From: Heterotrichella gracilis
Lineage: Eukaryota > Sar > Xanthophyceae > Tribonematales > Xanthonemataceae
Length of the DNA: 64,000 nt
NCBI GenBank assembly: GCA_032358255.1
Contig: JAULBX010025829.1
Location: 1 to 64,000 of the forward strand
Direction of reading: 5' to 3'
How positions within the stretch are numbered: position 1 is the stretch's first letter; each line of letters begins with the position of its first letter. The notes beneath the pieces are model-generated. The model made no database searches. It had not been told where the DNA came from and worked only from the letters and a program-made list of their open reading frames with translations. The position numbers were made by a program, and so were the translations under genes. Of the stretch, positions 11,501 through 20,266 are shown piece by piece.

Positions 11501-12866
11501 AAATGCAGATGGCAAAAAAGCAAATGTAGTTATCGGTCGCTCTACAGAGATGCGTATCATTGACGTTAATACTGGTATTACTTTAACTACAGGAAATATT
11601 CCTTACGGTTCGCAGCTTTACATTAAGCCAAGCACCAAAGTTAAAAAAGGAGAATTAATTTGTGATTGGGATCCGTATAACGCGGTTATCGTTTCAGAAT
11701 TTGGTGGTACTGTAGAGTACGAACAAATTAAAGAGAACGTAACTTACCGTGAAGAATCTGATGAGCAAACAGGTTTCCGTGAAAAAGTAATTATTGAGAG
11801 TAAAGACAAAACAATGAGTCCTTTAATGAGGATCGTTGATAAAAAAGGTGAAGCTCTTAAAACTTATAACATTCCGGTTAGCGCGCACATCATCGTTAAC
11901 GAAGGAACAAAAATTGAACCAGGACAAATTTTGGTTAAGATCCCTCGCGTTACAGGTAAAACAGGTGATATCACCGGTGGTTTACCACGTGTAACTGAGT
12001 TATTCGAGGCTCGTAATCCATCTAACCCTGCTGTTGTTTCTGAAATTGATGGTATTGTTACTTTCGGTAAAATTAAACGTGGTAACCGCGAAGTTTTAGT
12101 AGAAGCTAAAACTGGCGAACAACGTCGTTACCTTGTTAACTTAAGTAAACACATCCTGGTTCAGGAAAATGATTTCATTAAAGCCGGTAACCCGTTATCT
12201 GACGGTGCTATTAGCCCTGGTGATATCTTATCTATCAAAGGACCAACTGCTGTTCAGGAATACTTAGTGAATGAAATTCAAGAGGTATACCGTTTACAAG
12301 GTCAAAAATTAAATGATAAACACTTCGAAACTATCGTTCGTCAAATGATGCGTAAAGTTGAGATCGTTGATCCGGGTGATACTATGTTCCTAGAACAACA
12401 ATTGATCAACAAAGGCGACTTCATGACTCAAAACGATGAGATCTTTGGTAAAAAAGTTATTTTAGATCCAGGCGATAGCGCTGAATTGAAACGTGGCCAA
12501 ATTATCACTGCACGTAAATTACGCGATGAGAATTCGTTATTGAAACGCAGAGATAAAAAAACTGTAGAGTCTAGAGATGCTGTTCCTGCAACTGCAAATC
12601 CAATTCTACAAGGTATTACACGTGCTTCATTACAAACTAATAGTTGGATAAGCGCTGCTTCATTCCAGGAAACTACTAAGGTATTGAACGAAGCTGCAGT
12701 TAACGGTAAAGTAGATACTTTATTAGGATTAAAAGAAAACGTAATTGTTGGGCATTTAATTCCTGCGGGAACTGGTTTACGTCAATACGAAAAATTAGTT
12801 GTTGGAAGCAAAGAAGAATACGAACGCTTAATGGCAACTAAAGAAGAGGTTGAAGAAGAAGCATAA
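8571..12866 (+). CDS. rpoC: DNA-directed RNA polymerase subunit beta'
   Basis: This is the beta-prime subunit of RNA polymerase, 1431 residues. The N-terminal zinc site is visible at about residues 65-82 (CHCG and CDRCGV), the catalytic magnesium loop NADFDGDQM lies near residue 472, and the second zinc site has [13 protein letters not shown]. The trigger-loop region and the C-terminal [13 protein letters not shown] segment are present, and the protein ends in an acidic tail. It follows rpoB by 87 nt and is closed by an intrinsic terminator. Confidence 0.99.
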   Translation: MALRRDNKQKSNFSKITISLASPETILRRSSGEVLKPETINYRTYKPERDGLFCERIFGPIKDYECHCGKYKRIRYKGIVCDRCGVEVTEKKVRRERMGHINLVVPVAHIWYFRSLPNKIGYLLGLPTKKLDMIIYYERYVVINAGLAAENGTSYLDFLTEEEYLNVVDTLPKENALLDDADPNKFIAKMGAEAVQDLLARLNLDEMSYDLRHKANTETSQQRKNEALKRLQVIEAFRQANQNVVNRPEWMIVKVVPVIPPELRPLVPLDGGRFATSDLNDLYRRVIIRNNRLKRLIEIKAPDVILRNEKRMLQESVDSLFDNSRKSNAVKTDSNRPLKSLSDSLKGKQGRFRQNLLGKRVDYSARSVIVVGPELKLHECGLPKDMAAELFKPFIIRKMIERGIVKTVKSAKKIVDKKEPIVWDILENALKGHPVMLNRAPTLHRLGIQAFQPKLIEGKAIQLHPLVCTAFNADFDGDQMAVHVPLGHAAILEAQILMLASHNILNPSNGAPVSVPSQDMVLGLYYLTKSKKNLPNDVVKGEGKIFYSAEEVIIALNEKSVDMHAQIKIRITNSLDGDKLVTKIIDTTVGRVIFNAVVPHEVGYINELLTKKSLRDIIGMIVKKTGMAKTARFLDDIKELGFKTAFRGGLSFNLGDIQIPEEKLKIIAESQTQVDEVIGNYNMGFITNNERYNQIIDIWTHTNSKVTKKVLDKLSSDRQGFNPVFMMLDSGARGSKEQIKQLSGMRGLMAKPQKAGDTTASIIENPVLSNFREGLSILEYFISTHGARKGLADTALKTADAGYLTRRLVDVAQDVIITQSDCGTLRGLSMTALKNNDDVVETLYDRLLGRTTVSDVYHPTTGNLIIEGGEIITEDIAALIDQSPIETVDIRSVLTCESRVGVCAKCYGRNLANGRIVQLGEAVGVIAAQSIGEPGTQLTLRTFHVGGTASNTAASSNLIAKYDGIIEIDELRTVERLNADGKKANVVIGRSTEMRIIDVNTGITLTTGNIPYGSQLYIKPSTKVKKGELICDWDPYNAVIVSEFGGTVEYEQIKENVTYREESDEQTGFREKVIIESKDKTMSPLMRIVDKKGEALKTYNIPVSAHIIVNEGTKIEPGQILVKIPRVTGKTGDITGGLPRVTELFEARNPSNPAVVSEIDGIVTFGKIKRGNREVLVEAKTGEQRRYLVNLSKHILVQENDFIKAGNPLSDGAISPGDILSIKGPTAVQEYLVNEIQEVYRLQGQKLNDKHFETIVRQMMRKVEIVDPGDTMFLEQQLINKGDFMTQNDEIFGKKVILDPGDSAELKRGQIITARKLRDENSLLKRRDKKTVESRDAVPATANPILQGITRASLQTNSWISAASFQETTKVLNEAAVNGKVDTLLGLKENVIVGHLIPAGTGLRQYEKLVVGSKEEYERLMATKEEVEEEA

Positions 12867-12896
12867 GCCTAATTTCAAATTCATAATTTATAATTT

Positions 12897-12927
12897 AAAA
12901 GCCCTGATAGAAATATCGGGGCTTTTT
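12897..12927 (+). terminator. Intrinsic terminator after rpoC
   Basis: The arms AAAAGCCCTGATA (12897-12909) and TATCGGGGCTTTT (12914-12926) pair along 13 positions (one T-G pair) around a GAAA tetraloop, and the 3' arm runs into a T-tract. It closes the tuf-rpoC cluster. Confidence 0.85.
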
Positions 12928-12938
12928 GTTTACACAGC

Positions 12939-12971
12939 AATTCCCCCTTGGAGAAGGGGGTCAGGGGGATT
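12939..12971. repeat. Short REP-like palindromic repeat
   Basis: CCCCCTT (12943-12949) and AAGGGGG (12954-12960) form a hairpin with loop GGAG, and a second GGGGGATT (12964-12971) can pair with AATTCCCCC (12939-12947) instead. Such mutually exclusive C/G-run hairpins between genes are common as dispersed repeats in Bacteroidota genomes. The function is unknown. Confidence 0.5.
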
Positions 12972-13047
12972 GAAGACTTTGAAACTCATTTTGCTAAAGC
13001 GCAAAATACCCTAATATTTTCGTAACTTTAATAACACACAGTTATTA

Positions 13048-13055
13048 TACCTTTA
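13048..13055 (+). promoter_or_regulatory. Candidate -7 box directly before the nuclease start
   Basis: TACCTTTA matches the Bacteroidota -7 element TAnnTTTG at all but the last fixed base and ends 5 nt before the TTG start at 13061. If it is used, transcription would begin at about the start codon and give a leaderless mRNA. No convincing TTTG is seen at the -33 position, so the call is tentative. Confidence 0.35.
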
Positions 13056-13060
13056 GCAAA

Positions 13061-13819
13061 TTGAAAAAAACACTCATCATACTATTTTTCGCAGTACTCC
13101 TTCCCTCTTCTACTTTTGCATGGGGCGCTAAAGGACATAAAATAATTGCGGCCATTGCAAAACAATGTTTAGAGAAACAAGTTGTTGATTCAGTTCAAAA
13201 ATTTTTAGGCGCAATGAGTTTTGAAGAAGCCTCCGTTTGGATGGATGAAGTACGCGGGCAACACGAATACGATTACTTAAAACCCTGGCATTACGTAAAT
13301 GTAGAGAAGGATAAAACTTACGTCAAAACAAAAGATCCGGAAGTTATCAATCAAATAGAAATTTATATCTCTGTTTTAAAAGAAAAAGGAACGCGCGATA
13401 AAGAAAATATCTATTTTGCACTCAAAGTTCTTTTTCATTTGATCGGCGATCTTCATCAGCCACTTCACTGCGGTTACAAGGCAGATAAAGGTGGTAACGA
13501 AATAGAAATACAATTCTTAAAAAGAAAAACCAATCTGCATAAAGTGTGGGACACTGAAATTATTGAAGAAACTAATATTTCTTTAAGTGATTGCTTAACC
13601 CTTGCTAATAAAATGAGCGCAGAAGAAAAAAAGAAAATTCAAAACAATAATGTTGAAGTGTGGATGAATGAAGCGCGTACCTTACTTCCTGAAGTTTATA
13701 ATTTTGAAGAAAACATAAAACAAGATTATGTTGACAAGAATAAAACTGTAATAGAAAAACAACTTGTAAGAGCCGGTATTCGCCTGGCGATGGTGTTGCA
13801 CCAAACGTTTAAGAAGTAA
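13061..13819 (+). CDS. Secreted S1/P1-type nuclease
   Basis: This is a zinc-dependent S1/P1 family nuclease that would cleave single-stranded nucleic acids outside the cytoplasm. The signal peptide ends at ...STFA, leaving tryptophan 21 as the mature N-terminus, which is required in this family because its backbone binds zinc. His26 in WGAKGH, WHYVNVEKD, the HLIGDLHQPLH motif (about residues 126-136) and NLHKVWDTEII supply the other metal ligands. The length of 252 residues is near the family norm. TTG is the only start that gives a complete signal peptide. It stands alone after the rpoC terminator and probably serves nutrient or phosphate scavenging. Confidence 0.92.
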   Translation: MKKTLIILFFAVLLPSSTFAWGAKGHKIIAAIAKQCLEKQVVDSVQKFLGAMSFEEASVWMDEVRGQHEYDYLKPWHYVNVEKDKTYVKTKDPEVINQIEIYISVLKEKGTRDKENIYFALKVLFHLIGDLHQPLHCGYKADKGGNEIEIQFLKRKTNLHKVWDTEIIEETNISLSDCLTLANKMSAEEKKKIQNNNVEVWMNEARTLLPEVYNFEENIKQDYVDKNKTVIEKQLVRAGIRLAMVLHQTFKK

Positions 13820-13965
13820 TTTCTACATCTCTTTGCGATCGGTATACTTCTTGATATCTGATCCTATAATTTTAGAACCGCTTATTCTGGTAGCACTGTT
13901 TTATTTTTTTATAAGACCCAACTTTATATTAAGCAAGGTCGTATTAATAACATAAACTAAATATC

Positions 13966-15708
13966 ATGAAAAAATTTACCCTCGTTTTTTGTTATGTTCT
14001 TATAGCTATAACAGTTAAAGCACAGTCCCCTGCTTTTCAATGGGCCAAACAAATTGGCGGTAGTGGATTGGATGGTTCGAGAACTGTAGCGGTAGATGCA
14101 GCGGGTAATGTTTATTCTGCAGGAGCTTTTCAGGATACTGTTGATTTTGATCCGGGCCCAGGCACTTCAACTTTAGCAGCAACCCTGAATTGGGATTTTT
14201 ATATTTTAAAACTTGATGCCTCCGGCAATTTTTTATGGGTAAAACAAATTAAATTCCCGTCGTCTAACGGACATTTAAATTCAATAGCCTTAGATACATT
14301 TAATAATTTATACATAGCGGGTAACTTTTCAGATCCAATAGATTTTGATCCGGGTTCTGGTATATTTACCTTAACGCCTGCAGGAAACCTGGACATATTT
14401 ATTTTAAAATTAGATAACAACGGGAATTTTGTATGGGCTAAGCGAATGGGTGGTTCTTCTGGCGATGAACTTGCCTCTATGTCAATTGATGCATCCAATA
14501 ATATTTATGCGACCGGGACTTATTCGGGAACGACTGATTTTGATCCGGGCGCAGCAACCTACAATTTAACCGGAGCTGGTTTCATGGATATTTTTATTTT
14601 GAAGTTAGATGTTAACGGAAATTTTATCTGGGCAAAAAGTATCGGCAATACTAATTACGAAGCCGGTGCTGCCATTATTGCTAATTCATCGGGAGACGTT
14701 TTTGTTACCGGTCATTATAACGATGCGCTGGATTTTGACCCTGGCCCGGCTTCCTTTTCATTAACTTCTACATCCGGGTTCAATACATTTATTCTTAAAT
14801 TAAATGCCACAGGTAATTTTGTTTGGGCTAAAAGTTTCAATGGATCAATATTTGGAACCGACAATAAAGGAGTGGGTATAAATTTAGATGCCGCAGGAAA
14901 TGTATATACAGTAGGTAATTTTACCGGCGTTATAGATCTTGATCCTGGTTCTGCTTCATATACTATAGTATGCAACAGTGCGAGTTTACCTGCAAGTAAT
15001 GCTTATATTTCAAAATTAGATGCTACCGGAAATTTTATTTGGGCAAAACATATTGACGGTAAAAGTGTCATCTCTTCAATAGCCTTAGATCTGTTAGGTA
15101 ATGTTTTTACAACCGGTGGCTTTTTTGGAACTTCAGATTTTGATCCCGGATCGGGCATTTATAATTTAACTTCTGCTGGTGCAAACACAACATATCCAGA
15201 TATTTTTATTTCAAAATTAGATAATACCGGAAATTTTATTTGGACAAAGCAGTTCGGCGACACAGCTTACGATCTAGGTTCTTCAATTATCACAGATGCG
15301 CTTGGTAATATTTATACAACCGGAAATTTTGCCGGGTATGCTGTAGATTTTGATCCCGGAAGCGGTATTTACAACTGTTTTACGCAAGGAAGTTATGATA
15401 TCTTTGTCCATAAGATGAGTCAGACAGGAGTTGGAATAAAAGAAAACGCCGCTTTATACAATTTGGATGTTTTCCCAAATCCAACAAACGTTATTTTAAA
15501 TATTAATATTAATGAAGATCTTATCGAAAAATTAAACCACAATTCAAAAATTAAATTATATAATGCATTGGGAGAATTAATTTTAACTGAAAACATAACG
15601 GCACAACATTTAAAATTAAATACCGGAAATTTAAGTGCAGGCATATATGTTTTAAATATTGTAACTGACGATTCTGTTATTTCTTCCAAAAAAATAATAA
15701 AGAATTAG
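13966..15708 (+). CDS. T9SS cargo with seven SBBP-type beta-propeller repeats
   Basis: This 580-residue secreted protein has a signal peptide (MKKFTLVFCYVLIAITVKAQ) and seven repeats of about 60 residues, each with a DFDPG-type motif followed by F-I-L-KLD-x-x-GNF-x-W-x-K, as in SBBP/beta-propeller proteins; seven repeats fit one seven-bladed propeller. Residues from about 500 form a type A T9SS sorting domain (VFPNPTN, LSAGIYVLNI, KKIIKN at the end). The substrate is unknown; surface adhesion is possible. A PorP/SprF gene follows 136 nt later. Confidence 0.9.
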   Translation: MKKFTLVFCYVLIAITVKAQSPAFQWAKQIGGSGLDGSRTVAVDAAGNVYSAGAFQDTVDFDPGPGTSTLAATLNWDFYILKLDASGNFLWVKQIKFPSSNGHLNSIALDTFNNLYIAGNFSDPIDFDPGSGIFTLTPAGNLDIFILKLDNNGNFVWAKRMGGSSGDELASMSIDASNNIYATGTYSGTTDFDPGAATYNLTGAGFMDIFILKLDVNGNFIWAKSIGNTNYEAGAAIIANSSGDVFVTGHYNDALDFDPGPASFSLTSTSGFNTFILKLNATGNFVWAKSFNGSIFGTDNKGVGINLDAAGNVYTVGNFTGVIDLDPGSASYTIVCNSASLPASNAYISKLDATGNFIWAKHIDGKSVISSIALDLLGNVFTTGGFFGTSDFDPGSGIYNLTSAGANTTYPDIFISKLDNTGNFIWTKQFGDTAYDLGSSIITDALGNIYTTGNFAGYAVDFDPGSGIYNCFTQGSYDIFVHKMSQTGVGIKENAALYNLDVFPNPTNVILNININEDLIEKLNHNSKIKLYNALGELILTENITAQHLKLNTGNLSAGIYVLNIVTDDSVISSKKIIKN

Positions 15709-15844
15709 CCGCAACAAAACTTTAAATGCCAATTCTACACAACAAAAGCTACTATTTATAAGGTGGTTTAAGATTTTAACAGTATCAATTTCAGATTTTG
15801 ACTTTTATTTTGTAAATTTATTTAAGAAACCTGGTTTTCATAAA

Positions 15845-16804
15845 ATGAAACTAAAATTACTTTTTATATTATCACTCTTAAACACAGTTGTAACTGCGCA
15901 AAAAGAATATTCATTCGCTTCAACCGGACAGCAAAAATTATTGATCAATCCTTCTCTTGCCGGTAACTCAAAAGGTTTGAACCTGCAAACTTTACAGGCT
16001 GCAAATTACAGGGCAGCTCTTCACACAAATTATACCGGAATAGATTACGGCGGAAGATCTTTTAGTTATGGTATCTCAAACACATTTAACAGCTCAGGTA
16101 ATGATGCATATTCATCAAACCAATTGGATATTACAACGGCCTATAAGATAAAATTAAATTCAAAGCTTACCTTAATTCCTTCTTTGCAGGCCTCTTATTT
16201 TACAAGAAAAGTAGATGGAAGCAAACTACCTTTCCGGGATCTTATGAATATAGACCAGTGCATTCCTGAAAACTATTTAGCTTCGCAACAGGATTATCGC
16301 ATTGTAAGGAAAAAAAATAATTTTACTGCATCTTCTGGCTTACTACTTGATATAAATAAAAAAGTAACATTTGGTTTAGCAGTTTACGACATCAATCAAC
16401 CAGACAGAGGTTTACTTGGAATGCAAAAGATAGCGCTTTCGCAGGTGTATCATGTTTCGGGTATTTTATTTTTAGAAAAAAAAGTACAGCTTCAACCTTA
16501 TTCTATTTTAAAATTACAACGTAACGGCAAAAGGTATTATGAAGTTGGTGCTTATACTTCTTACAAATTAATTTCATTGCACACTGGGTTTAGAAATGAG
16601 ATAAGTTATAATTTCAAAGATATAAGTAGCTTAAGCAGCCGTTGGGTTTATTTATTAGCCGGCGTAAATATTATTTATAAAGGATTTAAGGCAGGTTACA
16701 CGAGTAACCTTACCGATGGATACAAGCCTGGTCACGAGTTATTTTTATCTGCCAACTTATTCAATAAAGATAAAAGTCCTCAAAGGAATTTAATGCTCAA
16801 CTGA
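15845..16804 (+). CDS. PorP/SprF family T9SS outer-membrane protein
   Basis: This 319-residue protein begins with a signal peptide ending ...VVTAQ and continues with the family hallmark of an early asparagine-proline-SLAG segment (LINPSLAGNSKGLNL, about residues 36-50), then alternating beta strands typical of an outer-membrane barrel. PorP/SprF proteins help T9SS cargo reach or attach to the cell surface, and paralogues are often encoded next to their cargo. Its place just after the propeller cargo at 13966-15708 suggests that the two work together. It is convergent with the MarR gene, with only 3 nt between stop codons. Confidence 0.85.
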   Translation: MKLKLLFILSLLNTVVTAQKEYSFASTGQQKLLINPSLAGNSKGLNLQTLQAANYRAALHTNYTGIDYGGRSFSYGISNTFNSSGNDAYSSNQLDITTAYKIKLNSKLTLIPSLQASYFTRKVDGSKLPFRDLMNIDQCIPENYLASQQDYRIVRKKNNFTASSGLLLDINKKVTFGLAVYDINQPDRGLLGMQKIALSQVYHVSGILFLEKKVQLQPYSILKLQRNGKRYYEVGAYTSYKLISLHTGFRNEISYNFKDISSLSSRWVYLLAGVNIIYKGFKAGYTSNLTDGYKPGHELFLSANLFNKDKSPQRNLMLN

Positions 16805-16807
16805 TTT

Positions 16808-17260
16808 TTATTCTCGCAGCAACAACGAATTTAATTTTTTATTGAACTCCCTGGCATTTTTTCCAAGAGGTTCAAAAAAATTATCGTCAAAAACAGCAAC
16901 CGCTTTTACGGCGAGTTTTGCAACCTTTTCGCCATTAGCTGTTAGTTTAACGGTTTTAGCGCGTGTATCGGTGGTATGCTCCTGCCTTTGTAACAAACCT
17001 TTTTGTTGTAGCGTTCTTAATACGGTCGACGTCGTCATTGGATCTATCTTGGTATGCGAGGATAAAAGTACCTGCGTAATATTCTCTTCTGTTTTTGAAA
17101 GCCATAAGATACTGGCCATTAAAACAAATTGCGAATGCGTAAGATCATATTTTTCTAATGCCTTTTTAATTTCGCGCTGCCAAAGATTAGTTACCTGCCA
17201 CAGCAAAAATCCTGTACTGTCTTCAGGTGTATCTACATTAAATATTTTATCTGCTTTCAT
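16808..17260 (-). CDS. MarR family transcriptional regulator
   Basis: This 150-residue protein has the MarR winged-helix layout: an N-terminal dimerisation helix, an HTH around LTHSQFVLMASILWLSKTEE (residues 40-59), the recognition-helix region KIDPMTTSTVLRTLQQKGLL (about 71-90) and the wing with DTRAKTVKLT (about 98-107). The regulator probably senses a small molecule. It follows the SRPBCC gene on the same strand with a 45-nt gap, and an inverted repeat in that gap could be its operator. Confidence 0.9.
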   Translation of the reverse strand: MKADKIFNVDTPEDSTGFLLWQVTNLWQREIKKALEKYDLTHSQFVLMASILWLSKTEENITQVLLSSHTKIDPMTTSTVLRTLQQKGLLQRQEHTTDTRAKTVKLTANGEKVAKLAVKAVAVFDDNFFEPLGKNAREFNKKLNSLLLRE

Positions 17261-17279
17261 TTGACACTGCTTTTTATGT

Positions 17280-17300
17280 TTACAAGATAGATATTTGTAA
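17280..17300 (-). promoter_or_regulatory. Candidate MarR operator
   Basis: An interrupted palindrome, TTACAA (17280-17285) and TTGTAA (17295-17300) with a 9-nt centre, lies 20 nt upstream of the MarR start. Size and position fit a MarR-type site, but arms of six AT-rich bases may occur by chance. Confidence 0.25.
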
Positions 17301-17305
17301 GCAAA

Positions 17306-17725
17306 TTATAAATTACGCGCATATTTAACCTGCGCAGGCATTTCATTTGGTAAACCGTTCACAATATCCTGTGCAACAATTTTACGCCACAAAAAAGCTA
17401 ACGGACCTTTTATGCTCATGGTAGTGGTTATTTTAAGCCCATCGGCAGTTTCCTCAAATCTATGTTCACCATACATTTTAGCTAAAGGAAATTGCGTGAA
17501 ATCAGTAAATGAACGGTTCTCAGTTGTTTCTACTAATTTGATCTTCACCTTTGGCCCGCCCTTTGGCTTCAATTCGAAAGAATTTCCCTGCTCAAATTTA
17601 CCGGTCATTCTTGCATATTCAATGCCATTGTCCCATTTATGCCAGTTATTTACATCGGCAAAGAGGTTCCACATTTGTTCTTTTGTAACATCCTTGGTTA
17701 CTATCGAGTGCGATCTTGTCCACAT
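17306..17725 (-). CDS. SRPBCC family protein (polyketide cyclase/dehydrase-like)
   Basis: This 139-residue protein has the features of the START/SRPBCC fold: an N-terminal strand, VTKEQMWNLFADVNNWHKWDNGIEYARM (early part of the protein), a curved sheet with the FELKPKGGPKVKIKLVE segment, and a long C-terminal helix. Such proteins bind hydrophobic ligands; the specific ligand is unknown. It lies upstream of the MarR gene in the same direction, so the pair may form a regulated unit. A good promoter-like sequence lies upstream at 17765-17795. Confidence 0.8.
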   Translation of the reverse strand: MWTRSHSIVTKDVTKEQMWNLFADVNNWHKWDNGIEYARMTGKFEQGNSFELKPKGGPKVKIKLVETTENRSFTDFTQFPLAKMYGEHRFEETADGLKITTTMSIKGPLAFLWRKIVAQDIVNGLPNEMPAQVKYARNL

Positions 17726-17764
17726 AGTTATACGTTTTAATTGTAAGTAAATATATTATATGTA

Positions 17765-17795
17765 CAAATATAGTATGTGCACTTAGTATTAACAA
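17765..17795 (-). promoter_or_regulatory. Candidate promoter of the SRPBCC-MarR unit
   Basis: Read on the minus strand, TTG (17795-17793), a 20-nt spacer and a perfect TATATTTG -7 box (17772-17765) precede the SRPBCC start by about 40 nt. This matches the Bacteroidota housekeeping promoter pattern. Confidence 0.5.
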
Positions 17796-17855
17796 GCTTA
17801 TTTAAAAGCGTTTTCAATAACTACCTTAAAATGAGTGAATTAATTTTAGCGCTCT

Positions 17856-18359
17856 TTAAAAATCCTTACACACCCCTACTATCTTTTCTACCTGTTGCAT
17901 GATATCATCATCAGCACTGCACCGGCTATCATTAAAAGTAACATGTTGTAGTTTACCTTTCACCTCAAAATCTACGCTGGTAGTGCAAAGGGATTGTTTT
18001 ATTTTTAAACCGTGAATACAAAGATCCTGTATGGCCTTTAATTTTTGTGCATTTAATTTTACGGTAGCCTTACATTTCGGTTTTTCGTCTTGCTGGTTGT
18101 AACGCTTTACATAGGTCACTTCCACTTTCCCTGCTTTTTTAATAAATGTATACTCTACCGAAACAGAGTGAAAACAACCGTTGGAGCTTGTAATCAACGT
18201 AAAACGATCCTGCAAAAAAATAGCTTTAATGATCTTTGTTTTTTTATTTATCGTATCCTTGTTTGGTTCTGTAGGATAGTCTATTAATTCCTGCGCTGAA
18301 AAACAGGCAGGAATTAACAGAAGTATAAAAATGAGTTTATTTAATTTTGCAAACTGCAT
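17856..18359 (-). CDS. Secreted protein of unknown function, third gene of the sigma unit
   Basis: I do not recognise this 167-residue protein. It starts with a signal peptide (cleavage likely after ...CFSA, before QELID; a lipobox at LIPAC is the less likely alternative). The mature part is rich in beta strands with several cysteines (GCFHS, KPKCK, DLCIHG, SLCTT, SRCSA), which suggests disulphides in the periplasm. It begins 28 nt after the stop of the apparent anti-sigma gene and is probably in its operon, so it may be a target or modulator of that pathway. Confidence 0.65.
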   Translation of the reverse strand: MQFAKLNKLIFILLLIPACFSAQELIDYPTEPNKDTINKKTKIIKAIFLQDRFTLITSSNGCFHSVSVEYTFIKKAGKVEVTYVKRYNQQDEKPKCKATVKLNAQKLKAIQDLCIHGLKIKQSLCTTSVDFEVKGKLQHVTFNDSRCSADDDIMQQVEKIVGVCKDF

Positions 18360-18387
18360 ATTACATGCAATTTATAAAAAATTTTCT

Positions 18388-19356
18388 TTACTCCACGATC
18401 TCTGCCTGAACAAAATCTTCATAGAATAATTTGTCCCCTACCTCGGCCCCTTCAAACAAAAGAAAAATATCTATTTTCTCTTTAAACCGAACGGTAAGAT
18501 CATTTGCCTTAAACTTCGATCCAAAATATTTTTCGCTGACTTTATCTCCCCCAATGCCAATACTCAGCATTAATGGATGGATGCTTTTATCACTCTTATT
18601 TTTTTGAAGTGTAACATTCTTAAAATAACTTTCTACCTCAAACTCGCCACGTTTTTGCACAGTTACCGTTAACCATACGCCTTTCAATTTTGAGTTTTTA
18701 TCCAGGTCATTGCAGTTAACATAATCAAAATCGCATGCTCTGCAATCCAAACTGATAGAAGAATTACCTACTTCGGGAACACCGCAAAAACTCTCTGTTT
18801 TCCAAAGCCTGCACTTGGCATTAGGACTAGCTTTAAAGGCTTTAGCAGTGATCTTTGTCACCGGCTGTATCTTTTCTATTCTTTTACTTGAATCGGTAGC
18901 AGTTATGTCTTTCTTTTCCGAAGCTGTAAACTTTGCAATCTCAACTGTATTAGTAGAAGCCGTTAGTGGCACCTGCTTAAGGTCCTGTTGTTTTTTTACC
19001 GGTGTTGTTGTTGCTGTTATTGCTTTTTCAGTAACACTAGTTGGTTGCACCAAAGCTTTTTCATTTTTTTCCTCTTTTACCTTCAGTACGGTATCTTCTT
19101 TAAGCAGATCCTGTTTATCGTTTTTAGCGATAAGAGCCGACTGCGTTTTTATCTCCGTTGGTTTATTAAAGTTGTTGTAAATAAATACACCTGACGTTAT
19201 AATAACTGTTGCAATGAATGTTTTCATAATAATAAGTTTTAAAGTGAGTTTTTTTAAAATGAGTGATTGACTTTTAACCTTCATAAAATCCATGCCTTGC
19301 GTAACCTGCTCAGCACTAAGTTCGGGTCGGTTCTCGAGTATTTTGTATTTTTCCAT
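18388..19356 (-). CDS. Membrane protein, probable anti-sigma factor
   Basis: This 322-residue protein has a short cytoplasmic N-terminus (residues 1-38), one transmembrane helix (about 39-60), a Lys/Thr/Ser-rich linker, and a C-terminal extracytoplasmic domain with five cysteines in KCRLW, SFCGVP, LDCRAC and VNCND. It begins 9 nt after the ECF sigma gene stops, and this order and topology are those of sigma/anti-sigma pairs. I see no clear zinc anti-sigma motif, so the assignment rests on context. The C-terminal domain, conceivably the signal sensor, is not a family I recognise. Confidence 0.6.
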   Translation of the reverse strand: MEKYKILENRPELSAEQVTQGMDFMKVKSQSLILKKLTLKLIIMKTFIATVIITSGVFIYNNFNKPTEIKTQSALIAKNDKQDLLKEDTVLKVKEEKNEKALVQPTSVTEKAITATTTPVKKQQDLKQVPLTASTNTVEIAKFTASEKKDITATDSSKRIEKIQPVTKITAKAFKASPNAKCRLWKTESFCGVPEVGNSSISLDCRACDFDYVNCNDLDKNSKLKGVWLTVTVQKRGEFEVESYFKNVTLQKNKSDKSIHPLMLSIGIGGDKVSEKYFGSKFKANDLTVRFKEKIDIFLLFEGAEVGDKLFYEDFVQAEIVE

Positions 19357-19365
19357 TTTTTTATT

Positions 19366-19911
19366 TTAAGCGATCTTAGCGTAAACCTCTCTTAATTTAT
19401 CTAACACCCTGTATGTTTTAACCTTTGCATTGTTCTCGGTAATTTCCATTATTTGCGCCACCTCCGCAAAGGGACGTTCTTCAAAATACCGTAACTCTAT
19501 TAGTAACAACTCTTCTTCAGAGAGATAAAGAAGCGCTTTTTTTAAAGCAGAAATAAGATCGGGATCTTGCTGCCCGCTTTCTTCTGCAATGTTGTTTATT
19601 CCTTTTTCATCTAAACTAATTACCCGCATTTTTTTAGAATCGCGGTAAAATTGGTTTATCTCATTAATTGCAATCCTATAAAGCCAGCTGGAAAATGGAA
19701 AACCTTGCTCTTTATGGTTCTTTATATTGGTTAAAGCTTTTGAGAACACGATGGCGGTTACTTCCCTGGTATCATCAAGACCTTCAACACGCTTATAAAC
19801 GAATTTTAAGATACGTTCGTAATACTTTACATACAAAGACTCAAAATAGCGCGGATCCCTTTTAGAATCTTCTATTTGTTGCTTCTCCGTGTTCGTATCC
19901 ATAAAACCCAA
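19366..19911 (-). CDS. ECF-type RNA polymerase sigma factor
   Basis: This 181-residue protein has the two conserved ECF regions: region 2 (LYVKYYERILKFVYKRVEG through PFSSWLYRIAINEINQFYRD, about residues 27-92) and region 4 with the HTH (LIELRYFEERPFAEVAQIME, then NNAKVKTYRVLDKLREVY near the C-terminus). It leads a three-gene minus-strand unit with the membrane protein and the secreted protein downstream, so it likely controls an envelope-related response and perhaps its own operon. Confidence 0.92.
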   Translation of the reverse strand: MGFMDTNTEKQQIEDSKRDPRYFESLYVKYYERILKFVYKRVEGLDDTREVTAIVFSKALTNIKNHKEQGFPFSSWLYRIAINEINQFYRDSKKMRVISLDEKGINNIAEESGQQDPDLISALKKALLYLSEEELLLIELRYFEERPFAEVAQIMEITENNAKVKTYRVLDKLREVYAKIA

Positions 19912-20018
19912 TTATTGCGCTCTTATTAATGGAACGGAGCAACATACCTGAAAGATACAAAAAAGATAAAATTTATTTTGAAAAGGATTTGTTACTAAAA
20001 GGTCAGATTGCCCATAAC

Positions 20019-20212
20019 CCTCCCCCGGCCTCTTTTCAGAACTTCATTTTGCTTCGCAAAACCCTCCAAAGGGGGACACTAAACCGCCTAAGCATTGTTT
20101 GCTTACGCGTAAGCACCACAGTGAGAAATTTTGCGCTTAGTTGTTTGGGTTATCCGCGCGAGCACACAAAATGTCCCCCTCCTGAGGGGGGGTGGCCGGA
20201 GGCCGGGGGAGG
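20019..20212. repeat. MITE-like element with nested inverted repeats
   Basis: The 355-nt gap 19912-20266 has no credible gene. It holds a 194-bp element whose ends are perfect 14-bp inverted repeats, CCTCCCCCGGCCTC (20019-20032) and GAGGCCGGGGGAGG (20199-20212). Inside are a second inverted pair (AGGGGGACA near 20069-20078, TGTCCCCCT near 20172-20180) and a 16-bp perfect palindrome TGCTTACGCGTAAGCA (20100-20115). No transposase is encoded. It lies just before the ion channel gene and shares sequence modules with the long repeats at 22571 and 30002. Confidence 0.7.
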
Positions 20213-20266
20213 ACTGCGACAGGAATTCCTAAACTATTCCGTACCTTACTTGTTCTAAAATATATT

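Noticed and set aside
13820-13965. Possible small gene or RNA between the nuclease and propeller cargo
   Set aside because: No open frame of useful length and no stable structure were seen in this 146-nt gap.
19929-20258. Plus-strand open frame of 109 codons before the ion channel gene
   Set aside because: Its codons are dictated by the nested inverted-repeat element (runs of C and G), giving a low-complexity proline/glycine protein without signal or motif.
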